A DNA stretch of 64,000 nucleotides from positions 62,001 to 126,000 of the forward strand of contig NZ_AVAO01000003.1 in the NCBI RefSeq assembly GCF_000495255.1, given 5' to 3'. Of this stretch, positions 32,015 to 41,304 are shown piece after piece. The notes below the pieces were generated by a model that saw only the letters and a list, made by a program, of their open reading frames with translations, had not been told where the DNA came from and ran no database searches. The DNA comes from Candidatus Phytoplasma tritici. GTDB taxonomy: Bacteria > Bacillota_I > Bacilli_A > Acholeplasmatales > Acholeplasmataceae. Position numbers and translations under genes: made by a program. How positions within the stretch are numbered: position 1 is the first letter of the stretch; the number at the start of each line of letters is the position of its first letter.

Positions 32015-33128
32015 ATGAAAAAAACTAAATTTAGATTACAAACAAAAGATAGTGTTATAACTTACTCAAAATGTCCTTTAGGTAAAGATAAAATCCATAA
32101 TCATATCAAACAATTAATGATATCTAAAAAAAAAGAAATCTCATATATCATTTCAAATACCGAAAACCATCAAGACCATAAAGAAATTCATACTCATGTT
32201 CTTTTTTCAATTAACTAAAAATACTGAAATCAAAAATCAAAGATTCTTTGACATCGAAAAAAACTAACTCTCAACAAGAACTGCCCGTGATATCGAAAAA
32301 TCAATTGACTATATAAAAAAAGATGGTGACTTCATTGAAGAAGGCACCCCAAGGCATAAAAAATATGTTCGTCAAAATCAAAAAGAAGAACGTAAACAAT
32401 TAATCTATGATGAAATAGATAGATTAAAAGATGAATATTATCATGATGAAAAATTAACTTTATTTCAAGTTAAAAAATCTCTTGATAATTTTATTAAAAA
32501 TCTAGACCGTGATTTTTATTACGAGCAAATAGACTTAATTGAAAAAATCCTAAAAAAAAAATTCATCAAACAATCAGAAGATTTGATTGAAGAACTTGAA
32601 AACGAAACTGAATCATTTTTTAGTTTTAATACTTTTAAAAATAACAATAATACTCATGAAATTACAATGGCTATAAAGGAAGAGATGAATTCCAACCATC
32701 GTCCTAAATCCATTGTAATTGAGGGGTCTAGTAAACTTGGTAAAACCGAGTTTATAATTAGTTATTTAAATAATCAACGAGTACAATTTAATTATATCAG
32801 GGGTTCATTAGATTTTAAAAAAAATAGCTATAATGATAGATTTAAAATTGATGTTTATGATGATATTAGCATATCTGATATTAGACGTGCTGGTTTGTTA
32901 AAAAATATTATCGGAGGTCAAAGAGGATTTATAGTTGATGTTAAATATTCTCCTAAAAGAAAATTATCTGGCAATAAATTATCTATCTTTTTATGTAATG
33001 AAGATATTAGTTTTTCAGAATGGTGTAAACTAGAAGAATCTTGTGGTGGTAAAGAACATAAATATATTAAAAAAAATTGTATCTTTATAAATGTAGATGA
33101 TAAGTTATATCATGAAAAAATTAACTAA
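32015..33128 (+). pseudogene. Geminivirus-like rolling-circle Rep protein, frameshifted
   Basis: Begins KFRLQTKDSVITYSKCPL (motif I, as FLTYPKC in geminivirus AL1/Rep), then HTHVLF (HUH motif II) at about 32193, and in the next frame SIDYIKKDGDFIEEG (motif III with the nicking Tyr). The helicase part has Walker A EGSSKLGKTEF and Walker B-like DVYDDI. Two lesions break it: T5 to T6 at 32202-32207 and a TAA at 32265-32267. The last 181 residues (from 32583) remain open. Intact proteins nick the plasmid origin and unwind DNA. Proteins of this class are known from phytoplasma plasmids; here it is chromosomal and dead. Confidence 0.88.
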
Positions 33129-33194
33129 TAAAATATTTATAATTATTATGTTTTTTACAATTTATAAAATTAAAGTTAGGAAGGTATTTTTAAT

Positions 33195-33584
33195 ATGTAT
33201 TTAAGTTTAAAAAAAATAAAATTTAGTTCTAAATTTTATTTAATTATTTTTATTTTTATTTATTTATTAGTAAATTTTTATAAAACAAATTTAGTTTTTG
33301 CTGAAGAACAACAAGATTTAATATTAAAAAAAAGTAATTATTCCGAAATGATTGATATTAAAATTTTAGACAAATATTCAGAAACAGAAAATGAAATGAA
33401 AGAAATTATAGAATCATTTAAAAAAATTAAACATAGAATAAGAATAATACAAAAAAGAACACAACAAAATATATATAAACTAATGTTTTTATCAAAAAAA
33501 ATTAATATTTTAGAAAAGAATAATAAAAATTTAGAAGATGAAAATAAAAAATTAAGAGAAAAAATTGATTGTCTTAATAAATAA
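33195..33584 (+). CDS. Secreted coiled-coil protein, unknown
   Basis: 129 residues. Signal peptide about residues 1-36 ending NLVFAEEQQD; the ~93-residue mature part is Lys/Glu-rich with heptad-like spacing toward the end (LEKNNKNLEDENKKLREKI), so a coiled coil is likely. AGGAAGG lies about ten bases upstream of the ATG. It sits between the rep relic and a DUF2963-like gene. Its size and export signal fit an effector or surface protein carried by the plasmid-like element; no function can be assigned. Confidence 0.7.
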   Translation: MYLSLKKIKFSSKFYLIIFIFIYLLVNFYKTNLVFAEEQQDLILKKSNYSEMIDIKILDKYSETENEMKEIIESFKKIKHRIRIIQKRTQQNIYKLMFLSKKINILEKNNKNLEDENKKLREKIDCLNK

Positions 33585-33677
33585 CTTTTAAATAATTAAA
33601 TATTAAAATCTTTTTTCTGTTAAAGCCTGCATGTTTTTTTTGTAGATAATTAAAATTATAAAAAAAGAGACTAAATT

Positions 33678-34148
33678 ATGCAAACTAATAATCAAAAAAA
33701 ATTAAAAAATAAAATCTTTATTATTTGGGGTTTATTTATCAGTGGAGTTATTTTTGTGATAACTATTCTCTTTTTGTTAATTTTAAAACCAACAATATCA
33801 AATTTAAAAAAACAAGAACCATTATCTAATGTTAAAACTAAAACCCAACAAGAACAAGAAAATTATAATAGAATTATTAATAAAATTGAAAAAGAAGTTG
33901 ATGAATTAACACAACAACCAGAACAAACCTCATCACTTAAATATCCTCCAAAAACAACATATTACGGTGACGGAAAAAAAATTAAATGTATAGACGAATA
34001 TAATCAAGAATCAGGTAAATTAATTAAAGCAATTGAATATTATGAAAATGGGAATATCTTATTAGTTGAGGAATATCAAAAAGGGTTTTTAAGCAAAGCA
34101 ACTTACTTTAACCTCGACGGAACTATTAAAGAAATCATAAATTATTAA
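33678..34148 (+). CDS. DUF2963-like membrane-anchored repeat protein
   Basis: 156 residues, intact; first ~30 residues nearly identical to the protein at 30695, then one membrane helix, a linker, and repeats YYGDGKKIKCIDEYNQ and YYENGNILLVEEYQ, ending GTIKEIINY. The middle linker has diverged while the ends are conserved, which suggests duplication followed by divergence or gene conversion at the ends. AGAGAC upstream is a weak ribosome site. Function unknown. Confidence 0.75.
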   Translation: MQTNNQKKLKNKIFIIWGLFISGVIFVITILFLLILKPTISNLKKQEPLSNVKTKTQQEQENYNRIINKIEKEVDELTQQPEQTSSLKYPPKTTYYGDGKKIKCIDEYNQESGKLIKAIEYYENGNILLVEEYQKGFLSKATYFNLDGTIKEIINY

Positions 34149-34159
34149 TAATGAATAAA

Positions 34160-34500
34160 TAAAAATAAGTCCCTAATTATTACACCCCTTCGATAAACAA
34201 ATTAAAAAATTACAAGAAGAAATCAAATCTTTACGAAAAAAATAATTAAAACTAACCAAATATAATACTCAAGTAAACAAAAAAATACATCTTTTATGGA
34301 CTAAACGGATTAGGCAAAGGCAAACCACCAAGAATATGAACCAAACACCTCGCGCCCCCTTCATCAAAAAACCTTTCGACAAAATGTGGAACAAACTAAT
34401 CTTCTACCCCATACACTTGGCGATGATCTCGGTTATTTCCCCACACAAAAAAATATAAAGACTCACAATTTGATGATTGTAGATCTCATGAACTACTCTA
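34160..34500 (+). pseudogene. Gene debris of a mobile unit
   Basis: Short open pieces only: KQIKKLQEEIKSLRKK (coiled-coil end), then TPRAPFIKKPFDKMWNKLIF. No start or family. It precedes a strong terminator. Confidence 0.35.
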
Positions 34501-34523
34501 TAACTCAACTACAAAAATAAATA

Positions 34524-34556
34524 AAAAAAGACTCTATTTATTAGAGTCTTTTTTTA
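34524..34556 (+). terminator. Rho-independent terminator
   Basis: Stem AAAAAAGACTCTA / TAGAGTCTTTTTT around a short TTTAT loop, a symmetrical bidirectional terminator. Confidence 0.9.
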
Positions 34557-34574
34557 TTCTGATTTATATTAAAA

Positions 34575-34915
34575 GGAGAATCAAAAAAAAATTCAAATAA
34601 CCAAAATCTAATCAAAGACATTACCAAAATGGTACCAAAAAATCGTAAAAAATACATTAATTGCTTTTGAAATAGGTAGTATTACTAAAACTGGCAATGA
34701 TCAATTTATAACCTTAGAACAAATTAGTCCATGACATGACAAAATATTTGGAAACACTTTTACAAACAACAAATACAACGAACACGGGAAAAAAACGAAC
34801 CCTTAGAGCACGTAGTTTATTTGAAAAAGCCACTAAACTAAAATTTTCCGATAACCATCTTTACGGGTGATAAAGTCCAAATGTTTTTAACTTTGCTTGA
34901 AAAGAATAGGTGAAT
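34575..34915 (+). pseudogene. Gene debris of a mobile unit
   Basis: After a GGAG-type ribosome site come fragments such as NCFEIGSITKTGNDQFITL, then HDKIFGNTFTNNKYNEHG and FTGDKVQMFLTLLEKN in different frames. Family not recognised. Confidence 0.35.
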
Positions 34916-34929
34916 AATTGAACAAAGTG

Positions 34930-34938
34930 CCCCCCCCC
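34930..34938. repeat. C9 homopolymer
   Basis: Nine C in a row within AT-rich DNA, about 33 bases before the ATG at 34972. Long G/C tracts are rare here and slip-prone. Confidence 0.9.
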
Positions 34939-34971
34939 TATTTATTAAAAAAAACAAAAAAGGAGATTAAA

Positions 34972-35127
34972 ATGGCGAGAAATTACAGACGTTATTATTC
35001 CAGTAAAAAATCTTTTAGAATAAATAAATTAATTTTAGGCATTTTTTTATAATATTGGATTTTATCTACCTTAGGTATTGTTATTCCTTTTATTATTTAT
35101 TTTGATTAAAAAGGTTATTTGAGTTTA
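34972..35127 (+). pseudogene. Small membrane protein, interrupted
   Basis: AAGGAG ribosome site, then MARNYRRYYSSKKSFRINKL and ILGIFL before a TAA. Reading through it gives YWILSTLGIVIPFIIYFD, a membrane helix. A small basic, single-helix protein broken by one nonsense codon. Confidence 0.5.
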
Positions 35128-35170
35128 GCTAATAATTAGTATAAGTATAAAAAGAAAAGATTATAATAAA

Positions 35171-35289
35171 ATGACTTTAAGACAATTGTTTAAACGCTTG
35201 CTTCCCTTAGTGGGGTATATTTATTTTTGATTTTTTATATAAGTTTGGCATTATTGTCCTTTATTCAACTAAAATTACATGGATGAAAT
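35171..35289 (+). pseudogene. Small hydrophobic protein remnant
   Basis: MTLRQLFKRLLPLVGYIYF then stops; other frames continue with Leu/Ile-rich sequence. Likely a decayed one-helix protein like its neighbour. Confidence 0.35.
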
Positions 35290-35317
35290 AATGAGTGTTT
35301 TTTAAAAAACACTCATT
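35290..35317. terminator. Perfect 28-base palindrome, probable bidirectional terminator
   Basis: AATGAGTGTTTTTT directly followed by its exact complement, no loop. It folds into a hairpin with a T-rich 5' arm; it separates the small relic from the uvrD relic. Confidence 0.65.
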
Positions 35318-35329
35318 AAAGGATAATAT

Positions 35330-35894
35330 ATGAATAAATTAATTCAAGAAAAATTAAAAGTAATTAAATATATAATAAAGGTTCTTTGAATATTGTTGCT
35401 GGTGCAGGCCACTGGAAAGACCACAGTTTTAATTGAGTGTATTTAACATTTAATTGATAAATTGGAAATTTTTTTGAATAAATGTTTTTCTTCTTTTAAT
35501 AATATTAAATATACTATTTCTAAAATTAAAAAGAATATAATTAATCAAAATATTTTAAAAAAGATAATCAATTATTTAATTTTATTTATCATAAATATAT
35601 TACTTATTTAAAAGATAATAATTTAATTGATTTTGATGATTTGAATAAATATGTGCTTATCAGTTATTAATGGATAATGAAAATATATTAACTGATTTAT
35701 TAGTACAAGATTTTAATATGTTTAATTTTTATTTAAAAATTAATTATCGTTGTTGTAAAGAAATTATTAAAATATCTAATTTATTAATTTATGATAAATA
35801 TAAACTTTTTCCTTTTTTAAATAATGATGGTAAAGTTATATATCGTAATTTTTCTAATATTTATATGGAAAATATTTTTTTGTTGCAACAATGA
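35330..35894 (+). pseudogene. Decayed UvrD/PcrA-type helicase
   Basis: Starts MNKLIQEKLKVIKY. Near 35385 it reads SLNIVAGAG, then after one extra C at 35409-35410 TGKTTVLIECI, so the insertion falls inside Walker A (AGAGTGKT). Further on come NLIDFDDLNKYV (family DFDDLL) and NYRCCKEIIKISNLLIYDKY (family NYRSTKxIlxxAN). Helicase motifs beyond this are missing, so it is also truncated. UvrD-like helicases are frequent in phytoplasma mobile units. Confidence 0.75.
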
Positions 35895-36113
35895 GAAATT
35901 TAGTTGTTAATTTTAATTATCAATCGAAACAAAAAAAGACTAAAATATTTAGAATAATATTTTTTTCATTATGTTTTTTATTTGATTAATTTCAAGATTA
36001 TTTATTTTATTCCGAAAATATGAAGATAGTTTTAATTTTTATAATAATTAGCGTTATTGTTTTTTATTATTTTTTAAAATTTTTTTATAGGGTGTTATAA
36101 ACATTGTTGAAGT
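35895..36113. other. AT-rich debris
   Basis: Short hydrophobic frames on the plus strand only, likely the decayed continuation of the helicase region or a small membrane protein. Nothing assignable. Confidence 0.4.
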
Positions 36114-36878
36114 TTAACTATTAATTTTTTTGTTTTTAAATGATGAATTTTTTATTAATATTAATACATAGGATAATATATTTATTATAAGAGTGATTAA
36201 TAAAAAGTTTATAAATACTCCTGTCCAACCTTTTGGTTCTTTATTGTATAAAAATTTTAATAAACATTTTCCGATATTAGGGTTTATAAAGCTATAAGGA
36301 TATGAATTGAAATTTCGATCATAAAGTCCTATTATGACAAATATAATAAAATAAAAAAAAGGATGCACAGAAGAAATAAAAAATTTATTTAAGGCAATTG
36401 TTTTAGAATTAGAAAATAAAAAAAACATTAAATATAAAAAAGGAATATAAATATGTTCAAAAACATTAATACTTAAATATTTATAGTTTTTATAAATAGT
36501 TTTAAAAGTATTAAAATTATCAATCACAATATTATATATTAATCCAGTTAATAAAATATCTATTAATCCTATAAAAACTAAATAAGGAAACCATTTTTTA
36601 TTTTTAAAACGGGTTAACTTTAATGTAATTATAATAAAAACTAGAAAGTTGCTTTGTTTAGAAAAGCGTGTAATAAAATAAATAAAACTCCATTGTAATC
36701 TTTCACTTTCATTATTCATAAAAGCAAAAATATCAGGGGTACCCCGGAATATAAAAAAATATCTTATTAAATATGTTAATAAGATTAACCAAAAAATAAA
36801 TAATATTTTTTGGTTAAATTTTTCCTTACATTTGCAATTATATTTTTTTTTTATTTGCATTTTTTTATCTCTTTTCAT
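36114..36878 (-). CDS. Pr6Pr-like six-helix membrane protein
   Basis: 254 residues, intact, with about six membrane helices. Features that fit the Pr6Pr family are FITRFSKQSNFLV (family YFTxQSNLLV), LLTGLIYNIVI (family TGLVYN), a helix beginning NVFEHIYIPFLYLMF (family H-x(3)-P), and the pair of IIFVIIGLYD with YPYSFINP (family YxxxRGxxxxxYPYPF). The basic, Lys-rich N-terminus would be cytoplasmic. Function in bacteria is unknown. It stands alone with decayed sequence on both sides, so retention of a full frame in such AT-rich DNA suggests selection or recent arrival. Confidence 0.65.
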   Translation of the reverse strand: MKRDKKMQIKKKYNCKCKEKFNQKILFIFWLILLTYLIRYFFIFRGTPDIFAFMNNESERLQWSFIYFITRFSKQSNFLVFIIITLKLTRFKNKKWFPYLVFIGLIDILLTGLIYNIVIDNFNTFKTIYKNYKYLSINVFEHIYIPFLYLMFFLFSNSKTIALNKFFISSVHPFFYFIIFVIIGLYDRNFNSYPYSFINPNIGKCLLKFLYNKEPKGWTGVFINFLLITLIINILSYVLILIKNSSFKNKKINS

Positions 36879-37499
36879 TTTTTTTAATTTAAACTATTAA
36901 TTCAATTATAATTTATTTTTTTAATTTTGTCTAAATTAATTATTTTTATTTTGATTTATTTTTTAATATTTAATAATTTTTTCTATTTGAGAATTTTCTA
37001 TTTTTTTATATTTTGATTTTATTTAATAATATCATTTTAATTGTTTTCTATTTTTTTGTAAGTAATTATTAAAAATTTTATTTTTGATAATTTTAAATGA
37101 TTCTATAATTTCTTTTTAAATTTGTGTTTTTTTGTTTTTTTCACAGATTACAAATTAATTCTTGATTTTCTAGATACAGCAATTATAATATTGCAAAAAA
37201 TATTAAATAAGATAGTCTAAAAATACAAATTTTATCATATTCTTGAACTTTTTAATCGTTAAAACGATTTTATAGATTATATTCTCATTTAAATTTATTA
37301 AAATATTCTTTATTTTACCTTTTTTATTATAATGACTCTAGATGTTTTATTTCTATTTTTATTTATTATTAAAAACAAATTAATTGTTGTGATTATTTAA
37401 ATTTTTTAAAATTATTTGATAATTTTTTAATTGTTCTTTTTGATTATTAATTTAAATTTTATAAATTTTGTTTTAAGGGCTAAAAGAGTATTTTTTCTA

Positions 37500-38000
37500 G
37501 GATCATTATTTGATAATTTTTGTATTTACTCTTTCTGTATTTATTTTTATAAAGAGATAAAGTTTTGCGTACAGGGTTAAAATGAAGGTGGAAAGAGTTT
37601 TCAAAATCATTTTAACCAATTAATGCACCATCTTCATTTTAACGGTTGAAAGGATAGCGGTCTTTGATATAACAAACGAGGTTATATGGTTCAGATTGGG
37701 ATTGGAGATGATCTTAGATTGTCCCCCCAAAATTCAAAAAACCGATGTTGTCTTTGTTGGCTATCTTTTGTTGATAATAACCGATTCCATTAAGTCTATC
37801 AAAGTTGTATTTGGCTTTAATCATCATACCATTCTTCAATGTTTTCGAATTTAGTTTTTTTTAAAATAGGAATTTCTTTTTTTATTATTGGTTAATTTAT
37901 CCTTATAGGCTTTTTGTTAGTCTTTTATTTGTTCTTTAAGTTTTATTAATTTTATGATGGAATTTTGCGTTTTCTTAGATATATTAATAGGTGTGTTTTC
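37500..38000 (-). pseudogene. Decayed hypothetical gene, minus strand
   Basis: Minus-strand reading gives KTKFENIEEWYDD, then KYNFDRLNGIGYYQQKIANK, DNIGFLNFGGT, LVCYIKDRYPFNR and HFNPVRKTLSLYKNKYRK, separated by stops. The order and spacing suggest a single ~200-residue protein. No family recognised. Confidence 0.4.
37576..37643. repeat. Imperfect inverted repeat
   Basis: GTTAAAATGAAGGTG at 37576-37590 and its near complement ending at 37643 (CTTCATTTTAAC) with about 38 bases between. A third related piece (CATTTTAACC) lies between them. Could be a mobile-element end or chance within the relic. Confidence 0.5.
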
Positions 38001-38639
38001 TAAAGGTTTAATGGTTGCTTCAAAGGGTAATAGGTGATAAATTACTAAATAATTTGAAAGTTATTGATTTTTGCTTTGGGAATTAACATTTATAACTAAT
38101 CTTTATTTTTCACTAATTATACTTATATTATATCTTATTTTTGTTATTTTTGAACGTTAAAAAAAAAAAAAACAACAGCAAAACCCCCTTTAAAAAAGGT
38201 ATATTAAAATATATTAATTAAAAAAATAAAATTAAAATTCCTTTTTAAAAAATTAGTTAAAACTTTTAAGGATAACGATTATATAAAGGATTAATATAAT
38301 TATCAAAATGTAAAAATATCATACGCTTATCTAAATTATTAAAATTAAAACATTTATTTAACAATACACATGTCCTTATTATAAGATTTAATATTAAAAT
38401 GATTTTTAAACAATTTTTTTTGAATAAAAAATAGTTCCATAAAAAAATAATTTACCTTTATTTTTTGATATATTTTAATAAATATTTTTTCTTATTTTTT
38501 TCAAAATTAATTGATTATTTATTGTCTTCTCCAAAAAAAGTTTTAAAACAAGAATTATTAAATATTACAATTATTTCTTATTATAAAAAGAAAAATTCCT
38601 AAAAACAAGCAAACTACCAACCAAAAAACCAAACTCTAT

Positions 38640-38935
38640 TTGTGGACCCTCAAATATTAGATGAAATGAAAAAGTATAGAATAGAAATAATTAAAAATCG
38701 CCCTTCCGAAAAACGATAATAATATAAAATTTACCACTCATTAACCCAAAATAACACCCCTTAAAACACACATTTCACTATCTTCCAAATTATTTTTTAT
38801 CACAAACGCAAACAAAAAGAATAAATTAAAGAATTAATAAGCAAAATAAACATAGACAATTTAGATACTTTAAAATTATATAAATTAGATTCTCAAAAGC
38901 AAGATAAATACAACAACCCCATCAAAACAAATTAT
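38640..38935 (+). pseudogene. Gene debris, plus strand
   Basis: Short open pieces: VDPQILDEMKKYRIEIIKN then NIDNLDTLKLYKLDSQKQDK. Charged, probably from a DNA-interacting mobile-unit protein, but not assignable. Confidence 0.3.
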
Positions 38936-38944
38936 AAAAAATGA

Positions 38945-39185
38945 TTAAATGTTATTTATTATCAATTGGAAGATTTTTATAAAACACATTAAAGTATTTT
39001 TAAGCAAAAATAAACAAGGATATCGGGTTAAAAAAATACATCTCATGTATAAATATTGATTAAAATTGGTCTTTTTTGGTTTTAATTTATTAATTGTAAA
39101 ATAATTACTTAGCTTTTTTTCTAAATCTTCATCTATCTTTATTTTAAAATTAAAATTAGTCAATATATCTTTTAAACAAGATTCA
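38945..39185 (-). pseudogene. Hypothetical protein fragment
   Basis: Minus strand: IIKSDLESCLKDILTNFNFK, then IDEDLEKKLSNYF and NKLKPKKTNFNQYLYMRC, ending in hydrophobic sequence at 38945. Open for about 80 codons but without a clear start. Confidence 0.3.
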
Positions 39186-39604
39186 AGATCTGATTTTATT
39201 ATCTGTTAACCCTTTTTTATTTTTTGTTTATTTTGGTTTCAAAAATTATATAAGTTTTTAAAATTTAACTCTTTTGTGTTTATTACAAAACAAATAGATA
39301 ACGCCAAAAAGATTTTTCGTGGTGGTGAATATAACCACTATTTTTCCATATATTTATAGTCCCTATGCTTTATTTTTATCTTTTGTTTTTTACCCTTGGT
39401 GAATATGTTTTTTAAATTAACCATCCCATTATGAGATATTTACCATTTGTTCTTTTAGGAGGTTTGTCCTTTATTAGAAGACATTTTTACCTCCCTTTTA
39501 TAATTGAACTTTTTATAAATATATCTATATTATTAAATTACACATCCATTATTAATATTATATAAACAAATGGAAAAATAAAATTATGTTTTTTTTACAT
39601 TTGT

Positions 39605-40339
39605 TTATTTCATATCACTTATTTTTTCTATTTTTTTTAATAATAAAGAAACTAATAACACCAAAACTAAATAAGCAAAGACAGAAATTAACAAAGCAAT
39701 TATTCCCCCTGTTATACTATTGCTTCTTTTGTGTACTGTTTGTGCTACTTCAAAAAGTTCATTCATCCCAATAACTCCAAAAACACAACTATCTTTGATA
39801 TTAATGATAAATTCATTAGAAATTCTTAATAAAGATTTACGGACAACTTGGGGACACACAACCTTTTTAAAGGTTTGTGTTTGTGTCATTCCCAAAGCTA
39901 ATGCTGCCTCAATTTGTCCATAATCAAAAAACTCCATATTTTTAATCATAATTTCAGCAAGATAAGCAGCTGAGTTAAAAGTAATTACAAATAAACCAGA
40001 ATGAAGTGGAGTTAACCATCTAAAATAACCAGTTCCTTTGAGTCCGAAATGAAAAAAAACTGCTTGTAGCATCATAGGAACGCTTTTAATTACAAAAATA
40101 TAGCTATTGATGATGTAATCAAGCATTTTGATATAATATCTTTTAGTAATATTTGTCCTTACACGCTTATTATTTTGAATAATTCCTTTAAGATGCAACA
40201 AACATAAAGACACCATAAAAGCTCCTATGGTGCCAAAAAAAGCAATTTTCATGGTGTTTTTAAAACCTTCAAAATAAAATACATGCCAATCTTTTAATAT
40301 TTGGTATAATAAGTTTAAATAAGAGTTGTTATTAGACAT
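39605..40339 (-). CDS. Polar amino-acid ABC transporter permease
   Basis: 244 residues. HisM/GlnP-type permease: FEGFKNTMKIAFFGTIGAF, VIKSVPMMLQAVFFHFG, AAYLAEIMIKNM and the EAA coupling loop EAALALGMTQTQTFKKVVCPQ. Five or so membrane helices. It begins two bases after the binding-protein stop, so the two are translationally close. It forms the membrane channel with the second permease (42038-42739). Substrate, probably a polar or basic amino acid, cannot be read from sequence. Confidence 0.9.
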   Translation of the reverse strand: MSNNNSYLNLLYQILKDWHVFYFEGFKNTMKIAFFGTIGAFMVSLCLLHLKGIIQNNKRVRTNITKRYYIKMLDYIINSYIFVIKSVPMMLQAVFFHFGLKGTGYFRWLTPLHSGLFVITFNSAAYLAEIMIKNMEFFDYGQIEAALALGMTQTQTFKKVVCPQVVRKSLLRISNEFIINIKDSCVFGVIGMNELFEVAQTVHKRSNSITGGIIALLISVFAYLVLVLLVSLLLKKIEKISDMK

Positions 40340-40341
40340 TA

Positions 40342-41217
40342 TCAGCTTTGATTTATTGCAACTTCAACAGCTTTTTGCTTTAATTTTTGGGTTGTGATGT
40401 TATCTGTTGTAAATTGTAATTGTTCTAATGCTTCGTCAACTTTATTTTTAAGTTTGTCATTTCCTTTTTTAATTCCTATACGCGATTGGAAACTTTCTTG
40501 AGTTTGGTCTCTTAAATCTGTATTGATTTTTGCCATCAATTCCGTGTTAATTATTTGTTTTTCCATTGCTAAAGTTGGATTTTTTGCTAAAAAAACATCT
40601 GCAATATTTGATTCTACAATAAATCCGTCAATTTCATTAGCTTGTAATGCCAACTTTATTGTTCCTAAATCTGAATATTCTTGAGTTTGAGTGGTTATTC
40701 CTTCTATTGTTTTTTGATATGTAGATTCACCTTGATAACCGATTTTTTTACTTTGTAAGCTTGAAAGATTATCAGCTTGTGAACCTTGTTTTAAAACAAT
40801 TTTAACTGTTCCAAAAGCATAAGGTTTTGAAAAATCAATTTCTTTATCTCTTTCAGGAGTTTTGTTTAAGCCTGCAATAACTAAATCTATGTCATTGGAA
40901 TTTAAAGCAGAAATCAAACTATTAAAACTTATTTTTTTGATTACTAGTTTTTTATCTAACTTTTCTGCTAATTTTTTAGCGATAAAAACATTATAACCAC
41001 AAGCATATCCACTTTGTCCATCAATGGGATGAGTTTGGTCTTTGTTTGCTTCATTTTGTGTTGGAGTAACATATTCTAAAGGTGAGTATTCAAGTTCCAT
41101 GCCTATTACTAAAACATTATTTTTATTATTTTTCCACCATAAAATTCCTCCTATTATCCCTAAAATTAAAAAAACACAAAAAACTAAACTAATAATCATT
41201 TTTTTATTTAGTTTCAT
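40342..41217 (-). CDS. Polar amino-acid ABC transporter substrate-binding protein
   Basis: 291 residues, SBP family 3. N-terminal membrane helix (residues about 7-28, MIISLVFCVFLILGIIGGIL) without a lipobox Cys, so it is anchored by the uncleaved helix rather than by lipid. The binding domain shows YSPLEYVTP, GYNVFIAKKLAEKL, DLVIAGLNKTPERDKEIDFS and KPYAFGTV. ATG preceded by AGAGGT. Ends TGA. In a wall-less cell the anchor keeps the protein at the surface. A decayed relative lies at 20167-21327. Confidence 0.9.
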   Translation of the reverse strand: MKLNKKMIISLVFCVFLILGIIGGILWWKNNKNNVLVIGMELEYSPLEYVTPTQNEANKDQTHPIDGQSGYACGYNVFIAKKLAEKLDKKLVIKKISFNSLISALNSNDIDLVIAGLNKTPERDKEIDFSKPYAFGTVKIVLKQGSQADNLSSLQSKKIGYQGESTYQKTIEGITTQTQEYSDLGTIKLALQANEIDGFIVESNIADVFLAKNPTLAMEKQIINTELMAKINTDLRDQTQESFQSRIGIKKGNDKLKNKVDEALEQLQFTTDNITTQKLKQKAVEVAINQS

Positions 41218-41304
41218 TTTATTACCTCTTTTTTTATATTATATTATAAAATTATTTTTTTAAAAACGGTTTTTTAATTATTTTTTTGCACTAAAATTCT
41301 AAAA

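Larger units (their letters stand above)
36879..39604. other. 2.7-kb almost gene-free AT-rich region
   Basis: No intact gene. Long runs of A/T with scattered relics, the best of which are listed separately (37560-38000, 38640-38935, 38945-39185). The remaining sequence shows no promoter, RNA or repeat that I can defend. A GGAGG...CCTCC pair at about 39459-39497 could form a long-looped hairpin. Confidence 0.6.
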
